Shown in pieces: positions 21,956 to 33,662 of a stretch of DNA of 64,000 nucleotides. Position 1 is the first letter of the stretch. Every line of letters begins with the position of its first letter. This stretch comes from Heligmosomoides polygyrus polygyrus (lineage: Eukaryota; Nematoda; Chromadorea; Rhabditida; Heligmosomidae). Location: assembly GCA_947396885.1 (NCBI GenBank), contig OX377202.1, positions 23,250,001-23,314,000 on the forward strand. Reading direction: 5' to 3'. The notes beneath the pieces were generated by a model. The model searched no databases. It was not told the origin of the DNA and saw only the letters and a list, made by a program, of their open reading frames with translations. A program made the translations under genes and the position numbers.

Positions 21956-22074
21956 TCGGACACTGATTTCACCTAAACTTCCTCATTTCCATGGAGTCTG
22001 AGGAGTTACCAACTGTCGAGGATTAGGTAAAGACGGCGAGGTTCATCCAAAGTTCATTTCCTTCCTTCTGCGTA

Positions 22075-22373
22075 CGGTAAGTGTTATGTAACACCCACTA
22101 CGACTTTTGCTCTGTTTGCAAACACAGTCAGAGAAAAACGCGGTGACTTCGTTCTCATTCGAATTCCAATATCCATTTTCCACTGTTAGTTCGCCCACTA
22201 AATGTGCAGATGTAATACCGGCATCGTATGCAGGAGTCCTATAGCCACCGTACGTCGTCGTGGATCCAGAAACAAACTCCACATTCGAGATCGACTGATT
22301 GGATGATCCCAAAGAGACCCCAGGTGAAGCATTGGATAAATGGATGGTCATGATTCCATCACTCCCACCCGCC
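22075..22373 (-). CDS. Isolated coding-like exon, unknown protein
   Basis: On the minus strand an acceptor-like tttcatatag is followed by an open frame with protein-like composition: GGSDGIMTIHLSNASPG, then a Ser/Thr-rich stretch, then YRTPAYDAGITSAHLVGEL and ENGYWNSNENE. The donor is uncertain. No domain was recognised. It could be one exon of a minus-strand gene whose other exons I cannot see, or a remnant. Confidence 0.35.
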
Positions 22374-22481
22374 CTATATGAAACAGAAAATATAGAAGTT
22401 CAAAGAAATAAGGAAAGATGTGAAGAGTATATTTATTTTATTTTTTATGAATAAAGAAACCAAAGTTATATAATAAAGATA

Positions 22482-22765
22482 CAGGATAAAGGACGGCGTT
22501 ATTCAATCCCCTTTGGGATGCGCCACGCATTCTATTTCTACGGGATGTCGTGGAGGCGATGTGAGTGCGTATTTGGCCATACAATGACTTGTGGTGGCCA
22601 GCCGATGAATAATTCAGCTTTTTATCTTTCCCAGGCAGATCTGGTACCAATTCACAGGCTTCGGAAGGATGCAATGCTTGGTTGGCCTGGGCGAAAAATC
22701 CAAACCAGGAACCTGGTGTCAGGTGCACGCGACAGTCGGCACTTCCTACTGCGCTGCACGCGCCA
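22482..22765 (-). repeat. tRNA-derived SINE, full length
   Basis: One of the clearest copies. Tail ggataaaggacggcgtta at the low end (minus-strand 3'), then gatgcgccacgcattct, catacaatgacttgtggtgg, caattcacaggcttcgg, gcttggttggcctgggcg, and head region cgacagtcggcacttcct near 22740. Paired with a divergent forward copy 83 bp away at 22848. Confidence 0.8.
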
Positions 22766-22847
22766 AAGTTGCATAATAAAGACATAAGAGGTTCGTTTCG
22801 CCGCTGTCTGTAGACGAGCCTTTGTGTTATACTCCTCCCGTCAGGGC

Positions 22848-23075
22848 GAGTGTAGTGCAGTCGGAGGAAGTGCCGGCTGTCGCCTGCACCCGATACCAGA
22901 TTGCTGGTTCGGATTTCCCGCCTAGGTCAACCAAATGCCTTTCATCACTCCCGGGTCAAAGAATTGGTACCAGACGTGTATGGGAAGGATAAAGGCTGAC
23001 TTCTTCATCGACTGGCCACCACAAGTCATTGCATGGCCAAATACGCATTCAAATCGCCACCACTACATATCGAAG
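22848..23075 (+). repeat. tRNA-derived SINE
   Basis: Head gcgagtgtagtgcagtcgga, B-box region ggttcggatttcccgcc, and body through aatacgcattcaaatcgcc. The conserved tail is replaced by other sequence after about 23075, where a DNA element begins (23103). Confidence 0.78.
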
Positions 23076-23102
23076 TACAGGTGCGCATAAATTGCCCGCA
23101 CA

Positions 23103-24032
23103 GTACAGGGTGCGTAAAAAGTATTGACGCACCTACATTTTGTTTCAGCTCCAGCTTTCTCTTTCTACCTCTCTAGGTTTTTGTGTGTTATTTTTGTTGT
23201 CTATATTGTGTTCAAAAAATAGTCTTGTAAAAATTAAAGAAACATGATACCGTCGTGGTTACGGTGGCCCTTTTTTGTTTATTACCCAAAGAGCTGAATA
23301 TTTCCTTAACAAGAGAATTAGGCGCTGTTCGAAACGGTTGGTGAGAAAAGAGGTCAGCAACCTAAACGTCAGCCACGGCTCTGTTATAACAGATAATGTC
23401 ATTTGTTGCGTTCAGGAGTATGGCAAAACGTAATCTGCTGAAGTACTAGTTTTAGCTAAGGTGTGTTAGAGTTGCTTGTTGTTTGGTATGTTGGTTTCTT
23501 TTATAAGTTCTCCTTGTGTTTGTTCGTATATTCTCTGACGTGTGTCTTATATGCACGTAGAAATAAATAAATAAATAAATAAATAAATGGTTACAATATG
23601 TTCAAGCACGATAACGTTCGAATCTAAAATTATCAATCTCTGTCCGATAACGGCAAACAGGTAACGCGCGCAGGTGTGGACAGCTTCTCAGACGAACACA
23701 GCTTAAACATGAATCCGCTGGATTACTCTTTTTAGGCGATTTTGGAGAGTGAGGTCTGGGCTACTTTCAACAGAAGTGACCAGTCGCAGAAGGCTACCCT
23801 GTTAAAAGCACGGGACGAAATCCAAGCGGGTACTTGCGGCGCGTGCTCATGAATTTTTCTGTCGTTTTCGCTCCTGTATTCACAGTAAAGGAGCCAATGT
23901 CAATTACGAGTTACTCTATCGTGTTCGCAAGATCATTTTCCATATTTCTCAAGTGAATATTTTAAAATTTACTGCGAATTACGATTTCCACAACCGTCAT
24001 TTAGTGCGTCAACACTTTTACGCACCCTGTAT
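23103..24032. mobile_element. Nonautonomous DNA transposon with terminal inverted repeats
   Basis: The left terminus acagggtgcgtaaaaagtattgacgcac pairs with the right terminus gtgcgtcaacacttttacgcaccctgt next to TA, a Tc1/mariner-style structure. No transposase ORF lies inside. A LINE 3' tail (aaataaataaataaat, 23563-23587) lies within, so an older retroelement fragment is embedded or was captured. Confidence 0.65.
23563..23587 (+). repeat. (AAAT)n microsatellite, LINE 3' tail
   Basis: A run of aaat units directly follows cttatatgcacgtag, in the position of the tail of a CR1-like LINE in forward orientation. Confidence 0.7.
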
Positions 24033-24122
24033 ACGCGCCGTACAACTGCTAGCAGAACTGGATTTTGGACTTCATTTTCGAATATATTATACATTTATAT
24101 TATACCCAAGTACATCAAAAGT

Positions 24123-24960
24123 ATGTATGAGCTCATGGATGGTTACGGGGCTCTAATGGCAAAGACAAATATGAAGCAGTCGCCTCTCATCAACTTGCGC
24201 TTTTCGGGTCGCAGCGCTGGTTTTATCTTCAAAATTCTCAATGCTCCTCGACGAACAGTGCATTACGCCATAAAACGATTCAAGGAGCTTGGGACTTTGT
24301 CCAACAAAACTGGAAGAGGTAGGAAATCGACTACTTTCACTCTGGAATTGATCAAAAAAGTTTGTGAGCGAATTCGCCGTATCCTCGTCGTTCCTTGCGA
24401 AAAAAAATGCGGAAAAAACACGAGATGTATCCGAATCGTAGATAGCGGTTCACATGTTGACTGAGAGAATGAAAGCTCTACGACTACGAAGATGCAAGAA
24501 ATTGCTGAAACGGTTCAGCGCAAACGCACCGCGTAATCGTTTTCTTTGGTGAGAAAGTTTCACGCTGGAACCTGCGGTAAATCGTCAAAACGATCGCATT
24601 ATTTCGCTGAATGTTGGTGCTGCTATCCGTGAAGGAAAACTGGTCAACGTAGGGGCACAACCTGCTTCAATTATGGTTTGGGGTGCTTCAAGCGGCAAGT
24701 CTCCATTAGTTTTTGTCGAACCGATGTCAAAGTTAACAAAAACGAGTACGAGAAAACAATTTTGAAGGACGTATTGAAGCCCTGGGCAGGCGCACACTTT
24801 GAAAATGACAGATGGTGCTTCCAGCGGAACTCTGCACACGCACTTCTCAGTCTAGACAGTTATTGAGAGCAAAGTCTGCTCTACCCGACAGACAAGTTGA
24901 CGTCTCTGAAAGCTTCCCTTGGCGAAAGCGTGGAATGAAATGAGCGACGACTACCTCCGA
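24123..24960 (+). pseudogene. Tc1/mariner-superfamily transposase remnant
   Basis: 24123-24464 encodes a helix-turn-helix region (FKILNAPRRTVHYAIKRFKEL, then a GRGRKSTTFT hinge and LIKKVCERIRR). After a frame break, 24640-24840 encodes catalytic-domain fragments (PASIMVWGASSG-like, then KPWAGAHFENDRW). Stops and frameshifts make it inactive. Terminal repeats were not located. Confidence 0.65.
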
Positions 24961-25134
24961 GCCACGTTGATGTGTTCATCGCTCGTCTGAGGACTTGTGT
25001 TCTTATGAAAGGCGGACATTTCAAATGACTCTGATTTGTTTCTATTGGGAAGAGAATAAACTAAGTTTCAAGTTTCGCTGTCAAATCCGCACTTGTGTTG
25101 GAGTTACGCGGGATATCATTGTGCGGGTAATTTG

Positions 25135-25210
25135 TGCGCAGCCTGTAGAATGCGTGGCTCATCCCTAATAGGATTGAGTAACACCGTCCTTCATGCTTGT
25201 CCTTATCCTC
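25135..25210 (+). repeat. SINE tail fragment
   Basis: gtagaatgcgtggctcatccctaataggattgagtaacaccgtcctt is the 3' tail block of the main SINE with the rest missing. Confidence 0.6.
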
Positions 25211-25496
25211 CCGTGGCTTCTTCAGTGAACAAGAGGAGCATATTTTATGACATCGTTGAAATCTGTCTATATGAGGAGAGAATTAGGATTATGAAAATGG
25301 AAGGATGACCAGACGAACAAAGCTGTGAAATACAGGAAAGGAGGAGTACAAAAACAATTATGCACAATTTGAAAAGATTGAGAGCAAGAATGGAGATACG
25401 AGGGTGGGAGAAAACAAGTGAATCAAATGAACAATGAGACATAACTTCAGAGAAGTGTTAAATAGTGAAAATTCAAAGTGACTAACTAAAAAAACA

Positions 25497-25513
25497 TTAT
25501 TATTATTATTATT
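25497..25513. repeat. (ATT)n microsatellite
   Basis: A short tract of att units. Confidence 0.8.
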
Positions 25514-25727
25514 CATTAAAACTATCACGCAGAGTATCGTAGAACAGAACCATTAATGTTAGATCGCTAGTATTCTTGTGTAAAGAAGACGAAATTATTC
25601 GTCGGCAAGACCTCTATACGTATGTGCATCTTTTGATAGTTGGTGAAATATCTATGAACAACTGAGTGTTTAAATGCACTACCGTAGAGGAAATTCTGGT
25701 TAATAAGGAATATCTCGCTATATATAA

Positions 25728-26010
25728 AGGATAAAGGACCGCGTTACTGAATCCATTTTGGGATGCGCCACGCATTCTACTTCTACGTGATGTGGTGGAG
25801 GCGATTTCAATACCTATTTGGCCATACAATGACTTGTGGTGGCTAGCCGATGAACAGGTCCGTCCTTCCCTGACATGTTCGGTACCAATTCACCGACCCC
25901 GGAAGGATGGGAGGCTTGGTTGACATGGGCTGAAAATCCGAACGAAGAGCTTGCTATCGGGTGCACTCGACAGCCGGCATTTCCTCCGACTGCGCTACAT
26001 GCGCCCATAT
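25728..26010 (-). repeat. tRNA-derived SINE, full length
   Basis: A clean reverse copy from tail (ggataaaggaccgcgttactg) to head (cgacagccggcatttcctcc and ctgcgctacatgcgcc). With 22482-22765 it defines the family consensus length of about 285-330 bp. Confidence 0.8.
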
Positions 26011-26639
26011 TCCGTTTATAAAAGAAACTAAACAACTCATTTCTATTACAAAAATCGTACATGGCTATAATGGCTACAACAACTTGTATAATACAATGCC
26101 TATAAATACCTACCGTAACTTACCGTCATCGGCATAGAATTTTGAAAGCAGGATCTCATATCCAGCTCTTATCCGGCAACATCCCTAATAATGGCTTAGA
26201 GGATCTTGGAGCATTCTTTTTCAACCAGTGGAATCGGCAATGTACAAAAATAGCGACAAAATAGGGTTTAAGTCTGGACTGGCATGGTCGCGCAAGCCTT
26301 CGAGCACACCTTCGATATTTGAAATTACAAATCTCCATGAAGAGTAGCAAAATGCAAGGCTGACTCCGAGGATGGTAAAGAAATCTTGGCGCAGGAGTAG
26401 TTGAGCGGATCATACCTGCCTGCTGATGATAACATGAGATGATTACGGAAAGGCATGAGAGTAGTGTCGAATGAGATGCCCACATAGATATCACTGCATG
26501 ACATTGCTTCGTCGTATGTAATGCTCCGCCATCTGCACTTGCCCCTCAATATCATCCTTCTAGTGTAGATTTGACTTGACGAAAAACGCGTGAAAGAAGA
26601 CGTGTTGAAATTATAACTGCAATTAATACACCATAGATA

Positions 26640-26910
26640 CCATACACTCCGCCCGTCTCCTGATAGAGAAGCATCGCCAGAACCAGAAGCCAGTGCATGT
26701 CACCTTCCTCGTCTTGGAGCATACATTTGATGGCGTACCGCGTGAAATGATATGGTACGACCTGCGGCATCATGGAGTTCCTGAAGAGCTAATAGAGTGG
26801 GTGCGAATTCTCTACTCCTGTCCAAAGAGTCGAGTTAAGTTGCAGTTGGAACCTCGATGGAGTTTCCCATCTCTGTCGGGGTACACCAGGGTTCTGCGCT
26901 TTCCCCACTC
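26640..26910 (+). pseudogene. RTE-type retrotransposon, left part (split by a CR1 LINE)
   Basis: The plus strand encodes a reverse-transcriptase fragment: HVTFLVLEHTFDGVPREMIW (the LDLEKAFDRVP motif with substitutions), then HHGVPEELIEWVRILY. Near 26875 comes a GVHQG-like box with one base lost, ending in cactcctc before a (TTTA)n run. The downstream part of the same RT resumes at about 30914. Confidence 0.75.
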
Positions 26911-27045
26911 CTCTTTATTTATTTATTTATTTATTTATTTATTCAAGACATGGGCCGTAGCCACACGAAGAAGTAGATTGTTAAAAACAACATCCAAGGA
27001 GTGACAATAAAGTACAAAAAAAATACAACAAAGATCCGATGAGGT

Positions 27046-29880
27046 TCATTGCAAACGCAACAGTAGATTCTTGAAACCACGCAGAGATAGACCCAAGGCA
27101 TCTTGATTTGCATTCAAAACAAGGTTGAACTCCATTACACTCCTGTAGGTGAAGAAAGTTGTTCTGGCTCGCGATTTTACAACCGCAACATGGAGTCTGA
27201 GTTTGCCCCTTTTATTTCTTGTCAAAGATGAACCGAAAAAGCAGAGTGGGTTAATAGAAACCTTTCCTGTAAATATTTTGAAAAACATAAGAAGATCGAA
27301 TATTTTCCTTCTACTGTGAAGACTTGGTAAAGACAACATTTCGCTCTCTCAGCACTATTTGGTATCTGGTAGTAACTGATGCCGTAGCATCTCATCATAA
27401 GCTTACGAGTAAAGCCGTTTTGAACGCTCTCCAGAAGTCTGATGTCTTTTTTATTTGTAGGGTTAAAAATGGTGGTTCCGCATTCTACGATGGGCCTTAC
27501 ATATGTCTTATATGCTCGAAGAAGAATATGAGAATCTCTGCTTCTCAAGGCCTTAAAAAGGTTGTAGATGCGATAGTTAGCCTTTTTAACCAATGATTTG
27601 TAGTGCAGGTCAAACGTCAAATCCCTAGATATCAGGAAACCTAGGTCACGAACTTCATTTACTGACTGCAATGTGACACCTCTCAGTTTATATGGAGGGT
27701 TGCCACTGGCGCGATTCTGTCCAATCATGAGATAATGCGATTTTTCTGCTGCCAAAGGTAGTTCCCATCTTTCAGCCCAGGAATCTATATAGTTCACCGC
27801 CGCCTAAATAGAAACGGTGTCTCCTGTCTTCTCAATGGTCTTGTAAATCTTAATGTCGTCGGCGTACATCTTGCAAACGACTCCGAACCTTGAAACTGAT
27901 TGCGGCAGTTCGTAGGTGTACATCAGAAACAGCAAAGGAGAAAGTACCCCTCCTTGCGGTACACCGCTGAACGTTTTGAAAGCAGTGGAATACTGTCCCT
28001 CTACGTTGACTTGGTATGTATGTCCTTCCTGAGAGAAAATCTCGTATCCAGTCTACTATCATGTGATGAACGCCCACCATTTTCAGTTTTTGCAGAAGTT
28101 TCATCAATGGAACTCTATCAAAGGCCTTAGAAAAGTCGAAATATATAACATCTGTACGCTTCTTTTCCTCTACAGCTTTTGTCCAGTCATTCAGTGCTGT
28201 GAGAGTGGAAGTTTCGATGGACCTTCCTTTTAGGAATCCAAACTGGTTACAGGAGATAACCTTCTTCTCTTCCAGATGCTTTAGAATATGTTTGCCGACG
28301 ATTTTTTCAAATGCTCTCGGGAATACGGATGTTATGCTAACTGGTCTGTAGTTTGTTGGATTGCTAAGAGGAGGTTTCTTAGGAATCGGGGTGACAAAAG
28401 CGTGTTTCCATCTCTTAGGGACTTCTGCTCTCATGTAGCTCCCATTAAAGATATATTCTAAAGGAAATCCTATGTAGTCAACTACGTTTTTGATAAAAGT
28501 AAGTGGTACATGATCCGGCGACGCTGAGTAACTGTTTGGCCATTCCGCGATGATCTTAGATATTTCTTCTCTGTGAAACCACAACGAAGGACTCATCTCA
28601 GGAAACTCTGTTCGCGCATCATCCCTACCCGTTAACAGGTCTTTGCCCTGGTCATCAACTTTCGTGAACACCTTTTGAAATTCCCTAGCAAGCAAATTGG
28701 CTTTTTCGCAAGGAGAAGAAAAGTGTAAACCATCACTACTGACTAAAGTTGGTACGCATTTAGGAGCACTTTTTCTACCGCCATTACGAGAGTTAATATA
28801 TTTGTAGAATTTTGCCTTGTCTCCTTGCTCTAGAATTTTTTTCTCAGTGTATAAATTGTACCGCGAAAAAGCTTTGTCAACTTTTCTACTGAAAGCCACA
28901 TAATCTGACCATGCGTTTGAGTCCATTGATTTCGAAGCCTTATCCCACAACAAGGAACGGTAACGGTTCATTCTTTCTAGATACTTAGGCATTTTTGGAT
29001 TTCCTAGCTTAATCTCACGCATGGGTACATACAGGTCAATCACATGATGTAAAACCGCAAGAAAAGCTTCGTACTGTTCGTTAACTGTTTCTAGAGCAGT
29101 GAGAGTTCCTATCCAGTCGACATCTGCCATGTGCTGCTTGATCTTGTCATAGTCCGCCGCATTAAAATCCCTTCTCCAAATCGACATTTTTCTTTCCATT
29201 TCCCATCTCAACTTGAAGGTTACAGTAGAATGATCGCTGCTCCCTATTGGAGGACCTACAGATAACTCGTGTATTAATGCAAGCTCATTGCACAGCACCA
29301 AATCTAGGAAAGCTTTTCCTCGTGTTGGTTCTGCTACCAGTTGTTGAAGATCGTGGGTTTCGAAAACATCACGAAACACAGTGGCGGCGGTGCTAGGGCC
29401 ATCCTTTTATAAGCCTTGTAGGTTGAAATCGCCTAGAACAATGCTCGGGATGCCGCATGAGCAGAAGTCACTTACAGCCTTTGCAAGCTGAGCGGACTTT
29501 TCAACATTACAGCTTGGGGCTCGGTATACAGCAACAAGACGAATTGAGTTCGAAAGGAAGGTTAGATCACATACCAAAACTTTATATGAGTCTTTTACAG
29601 ACTCATCGAATACCTGCTTAAATGCCAAATACTTTTTCAGCAACAGCAAAATGCCTCCTCCTTTTTTGAAAGTTCTATCACACCTCACTCCGATATATTG
29701 GGTACCAGCAATTCCTAAGAGAGGGTCAAGCTCATTTTTATCACTGAGCCAGGTTTCTGTCAGAAGAACTACGTCATAATTATATTGACACAGATTCATG
29801 ACTAGGGAATCGCAGTTTTTTATCAGTGACCTTATGTTCGATAGGGCCCACGATATAATTTTGCGCGACTTCCTGTGACA
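27046..29880 (-). pseudogene. CR1 ORF2: AP-endonuclease plus reverse transcriptase, broken
   Basis: Endonuclease (29407-29880): ALSNIRSL, VVLLTETWLSD, VYRAPSC, IVLGDFN; after an in-frame stop at about 29407 it continues with GSSDHSTV near 29240. Reverse transcriptase (about 28450-27840): FVTPIPKK, YRPVSITS, QFGFLKGRS, IYFDFSKAFDRVP, a GVPQGG box lying across a frameshift near 28018, and YADD near 27860. The C-terminal part continues at 27222-27797 (RDLGFLISRDLTFD), with a further frameshift near 27335. Two in-frame stops and at least two frameshifts make it nonfunctional. CR1/Jockey-type assignment is from motif order and an ORF1 lacking a CCHC knuckle. Confidence 0.8.
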
Positions 29881-29882
29881 AT

Positions 29883-30731
29883 TTAGCAGTTTCCCGAGGG
29901 GCTACCAAATTGCAAAGAAGTCGCGCTCGTAGTGCGCCCAGAATGATTTGAAGCCGGTGAGTGTGATACATCCAGAGTATGATTACCTCTGGTGCTATCA
30001 CCACTCCCAGGCTCACGGTTAGCTTGACGTTGCTCGCGTCTACGTTCTCTCTCCTCCCAAGTGAGGGAGGGGCGCAGATATACACCCTTTTGGAGAGGGA
30101 AGAAACGTAGACGTGGCATACGCCGGACAGCCTCCCGCTGGAACCTACTCACTGGAAGAACAACCTTCATGAGCCTGGGTCTATTCTGCAGTGGTTTGCC
30201 CATGCGATAACAAGCGATAGGGCCACATTCTATGCCGAGAAAATCCAATATACTCGAAACACAATGAAAGTCGTGTGCAACTCTAGCTGAAGCATTACTC
30301 GCCTTAGACTCGGAAACATTAGCAATTACAATCGATCTTTTAATTTCTATATCCTCTTTCCAAGATCCAATGTCAGAGTTAGCGTTCGATGTCTCAGGAG
30401 TCTTCACGTTACTACGCGACTCCAAGAAAGACAGTTTTTGTTTTAACTCTGAATTTTCTTCCCTGAGACGGTTGATCTCCTGCAAGAGCTCTCCGTTTCT
30501 TCGACTCATCTCCTTGACCTCGTCCCGCGTCTGCATCAGGAGATCAATTACCAGTTTAACGTGGCTTGGGACCTTGCCGTTATCCACCATTACTCGGAGC
30601 CGTTCCACAGGATCTTCGGAAGAAGCGCTAGAGTTGGTGGGACGTGAACGCCTCGCCCTCTTCTCTGGAACAGTGGAAGAACCGGCAACAGAAGCTATTG
30701 ATTCCGATGAACCGTTCAAACCGATGAACAA
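29883..30731 (-). CDS. CR1 ORF1 protein, coiled-coil RNA-binding type
   Basis: Intact 282-codon frame directly upstream of the endonuclease. Residues about 75-115 form a coiled coil (heptad-like NGELLQEINRLREENSELKQ). The following domain (about 135-235) has the IVIANVSES...YRMGKP...RLMKVVLPV pattern of an RRM-like/trimerising ORF1. It ends in a basic region and a Ser-rich tail. Such proteins bind the element's RNA in ribonucleoprotein particles. No CCHC zinc knuckle is visible. Confidence 0.72.
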   Translation of the reverse strand: MFIGLNGSSESIASVAGSSTVPEKRARRSRPTNSSASSEDPVERLRVMVDNGKVPSHVKLVIDLLMQTRDEVKEMSRRNGELLQEINRLREENSELKQKLSFLESRSNVKTPETSNANSDIGSWKEDIEIKRSIVIANVSESKASNASARVAHDFHCVSSILDFLGIECGPIACYRMGKPLQNRPRLMKVVLPVSRFQREAVRRMPRLRFFPLQKGVYLRPSLTWEERERRREQRQANREPGSGDSTRGNHTLDVSHSPASNHSGRTTSATSLQFGSPSGNC

Positions 30732-30913
30732 AAAACAACACCTTTGAAAGTGGCAAATTGAAACGGATGAGAATGTCTCCTTGCCACAAGAGACGTAGCT
30801 TCAAACAAAGTTTTCACTAGACGACGCAGCAGGTAGTGAACGAGATGACGTGATCGAAAAACCGGCCGCTCACGATTGCCGCAGGGATAAATTATGCTCA
30901 AACTTGGGTAATT

Positions 30914-31740
30914 AAATTTGTGTCGTCATGGATGCCATCACACGAGATCTTCAGAAGCCAGTCCCCTGGACGTTGCTTTACACTGATGACTTAATGCTCG
31001 CTAGCGAAGATAAAGATGAACTCGAGCGGTAGGTGCAAGCTTGGTGATCGCCTAGAGCGGAGAAGACCGAATATCTAACGACGGACGTTACTGAGTCCAG
31101 ATCCATCAAGGTTAATGGCATCGAGCTCCCATGCATTTCGTCTTTTAAGTACCAGGGATCAGCAGTCGCGTCTGACGGCAAACTGATGGTCGAAGTGAAT
31201 TCACGCCTGAGTGCAGCTTGGTCCAAGTGGTGCTCGTTGACCGGCGTGCCCTCCGATAGGAAGATACCGGAGCGCTTGAAGTCGAAGATCTATAGAGCAG
31301 TTGTCCGAGCAGTAGTAATGTACGGCACTGAGTGTTGGCCTGCGACTAAGGAAGCTGAAACGCGCCTCAGCGTCATGGAGACGAAGATGCTGCGCTGGAC
31401 GGCTGGAGTCACGCGCCTAGACTGCATCCGAAACGATGCCATTCGGCAAAAGTTCGGTGTCGCGCCAATAGCCGACAAGATGCGCAATGATACAGCTACG
31501 CTCTGTGTCGAGAAGAAAACAGCGTCCGCGGGATAGGCCTTAACTTCGAGGTAACTGGAAAATGGCCTAGAGGGCACCCAAAGCAGCGCTGCTCTGATAC
31601 CTTACATACGGACTTGAAGGTTACTGGTGTTCACCCTCATCTAGCGCTGGATCGGGAAAGGTGGCGTCATCACAGTAGAATAACGGACCCAGCTACGAGG
31701 AGGGACAAACGCTGAAGAAGAAGATGATGGTGATGAAATC
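30914..31740 (+). pseudogene. RTE-type retrotransposon, right part
   Basis: Continues the RT from 26910: MDAITRDLQKPVPWTLLYTD, the active-site box mutated to YTDDLMLA, then LSAAWSKWCSLTGV, VVMYGTECWP and MLRWTAGVTRLD. It ends with gaagaagatgatggtgatg, the short-repeat tail typical of RTE elements. Several frameshifts are present. This family is distinct from the RTE at 53193-56108. Confidence 0.78.
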
Positions 31741-33100
31741 AACATTTATAACATTTACAGGACGTTTTCTCTTCATCGGATAGATTATTTGACGATGATC
31801 CCAAATGTCGGATTTATTTTTCAAAACATTCAATTTGAAGAGCACTATCAAAGAGCTTTTGCGCTGTTGTGTTTTGTGCGTTTGTGCTTTTTTTCGCCAA
31901 AAGGCCAAAGGATACGGCCGGTATTTACCATGTTCATTTCAAACCGAACACTTTTTTGAATACTGACTGAGTGCTGCACGTGAGGCCGTTAACACCCACT
32001 ACTTGGCCGCTCACATTGTCAGTGTTAACCGCTTTAGCATCCAAGCATCCTTCTGCATCTTCGCTACTGCCCTAAATTCAGACCATGCTATTCGTGTCGA
32101 CTTCTGAGTTTGATGCGAACTTCCCATATCCGTTCCGCTTGTCAGCCCACTGCTGTCAAGTACGTAACTCATTCCTCGTCCCTTGGGCTATTGCTGCCCG
32201 ATGCGGAAGTTCATAAGAAGCAGTAAATTTCGCCCGTCATCCAGGTCCCAGTGGTATAACTGTAGTAGCGAGTGAGATTTGAAAAAATATGAAAGAGAGA
32301 CGAAACGCATAGACTGGAACGCACCATTTCTTGCAGTTGTATCGGATCTTGTAAAGCATTCCGTTTCAACATCAGCTTGGGGAATCCGATAACCCTCATT
32401 CTATTCAATCCAAAATCCAGGAAGAAGAAAGAAAACATAATAGTGTTGAAGCTGAACCTAGCTGAACAGTACATGTGATCAAACTTCTACACTCAAACCA
32501 CAACCTCATCAGAGCTGAGGCTGAAATCACTGATTAGCCAAGGCAAAATACCTTTTATGATGTTAACTGCTGACATGAATGGATTTCTTTCAACGCTTCC
32601 TACTTGTGCTTGATACTGTGGATGCGGTTTGGGCCCAGGCTTGGCTTACATGGTAACATGAGGTGTCATGCGATGACAAATGCTTAACGCTTAACATTTG
32701 GATGTGTAATCCCGGCAGTTCTTCACTGCGCTCAGATAGACGTGGTACTCCCTGACCGTCGCCGTTGGGCGTGCCAGTATAATGTGGCTCATGAGAAACG
32801 GAGCCCGCCCGGTGGTGTGTGCTCATAAAGTTCCGAAATCTCTTTATCTCTTGAAGGACATTGTACGATTATAATGTCCGGGTGACTGGGTCACCCCTAA
32901 AGGCTCTCCATTCTGCTGCTTCAACGGGGCCTTTCTCAATGGTCTCGTCTCCATTTTCTAGTTTCAAAGCGAATTATAGCAAATTTGCTTTTATTTTTCG
33001 GCTATATTTTTTGAACGGCGACAGGAGCACCAAAACGGCAACAAAGGACAGCGTTGAAATGAAGTAGGATGGTGCTTCAAAACCTCTTTTGACCAGTGGT
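31741..33100. other. Intergenic, nothing recognised
   Basis: Mixed-composition DNA without convincing exons, tRNA boxes or terminal repeats. Short frames such as 32590-32826 (-) lack splice signals and resemble no family I know. Confidence 0.45.
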
Positions 33101-33325
33101 CAGATGTTCTTTTAGTGTTTTATGGTTGGTTCGTTGGTTCCGTTTTGGTTTGTGTTTTAGTTTAGGTTAGATTGTTTCATGCTAATTCGGCCAAGGCATT
33201 GGTCTGTCATCGTAATACTTGTTTTTATTGTGTTTCTATTCTGTTATGCAAATTCGTGTTTGATTTAGTTGTATTCCCGTACGGGCACGTCTTTCGGGAC
33301 GTAGTAAATAAATTAATTAATAAAT
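33100..33325 (+). repeat. LINE 3'-end fragment with A/T tail
   Basis: tcgttggttccgttttggtt...cccgtacgggcacgtctttcggg then gtaaataaattaattaataaa; the layout matches the 3' end and tail of the forward LINE fragment at 23560. Confidence 0.45.
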
Positions 33326-33592
33326 TTATTACATGCGCATGCACGTATGTAAAGAATTAAACCCGACATCGTAAATAAAAGAAAAAAAGTACAAACACAG
33401 CTGAGGTATATAGGCAAAAAAACTAAATGTGACAAGAGTTGAAGAGGTGCAGTAGACAAACATAAAGCAAGGACAGCTAATGGAAAGTAAAAAATGGCAA
33501 AGGATTTAGACATGTGCATTCTCTTGCAGCCGTTCGCGTATTTAGAACCTGTTCTAAATTACAAAAAAGGATCATTCATGACATGCTCTGGG

Positions 33593-33623
33593 TTTATTTA
33601 TTTATTTATTTATTTATTTATTA
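33593..33623. repeat. (TTTA)n microsatellite, LINE tail
   Basis: A run of ttta units preceding the mariner at 33663; probably the tail of a minus-strand LINE whose body is the fragment at 34935-35790 or an unrelated copy. Confidence 0.6.
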
Positions 33624-33662
33624 CACCTCTTTTATGCCAACGGTATAAACAAGTATCCTTTA

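Larger units (their letters stand above)
26910..30914 (-). mobile_element. CR1-type non-LTR retrotransposon, near full length, inactive
   Basis: Minus-strand LINE of about 4.0 kb with ORF1 (29883-30731) and ORF2 (about 27046-29880, broken), ending in an (AATAA)n-type tail seen as (TTTA)n at 26910-26943. It lies inside an RTE element in the opposite orientation; the two RTE pieces adjoin it at 26910 and 30914. The left piece ends within the RT motif leading to QGSALSPLLF and the right piece resumes at FVVVMDAITRD-like sequence. Confidence 0.82.

Noticed and set aside
24123..24464. Host DNA-binding protein with helix-turn-helix
   Set aside because: The following broken catalytic-domain fragments show it is a transposase remnant.
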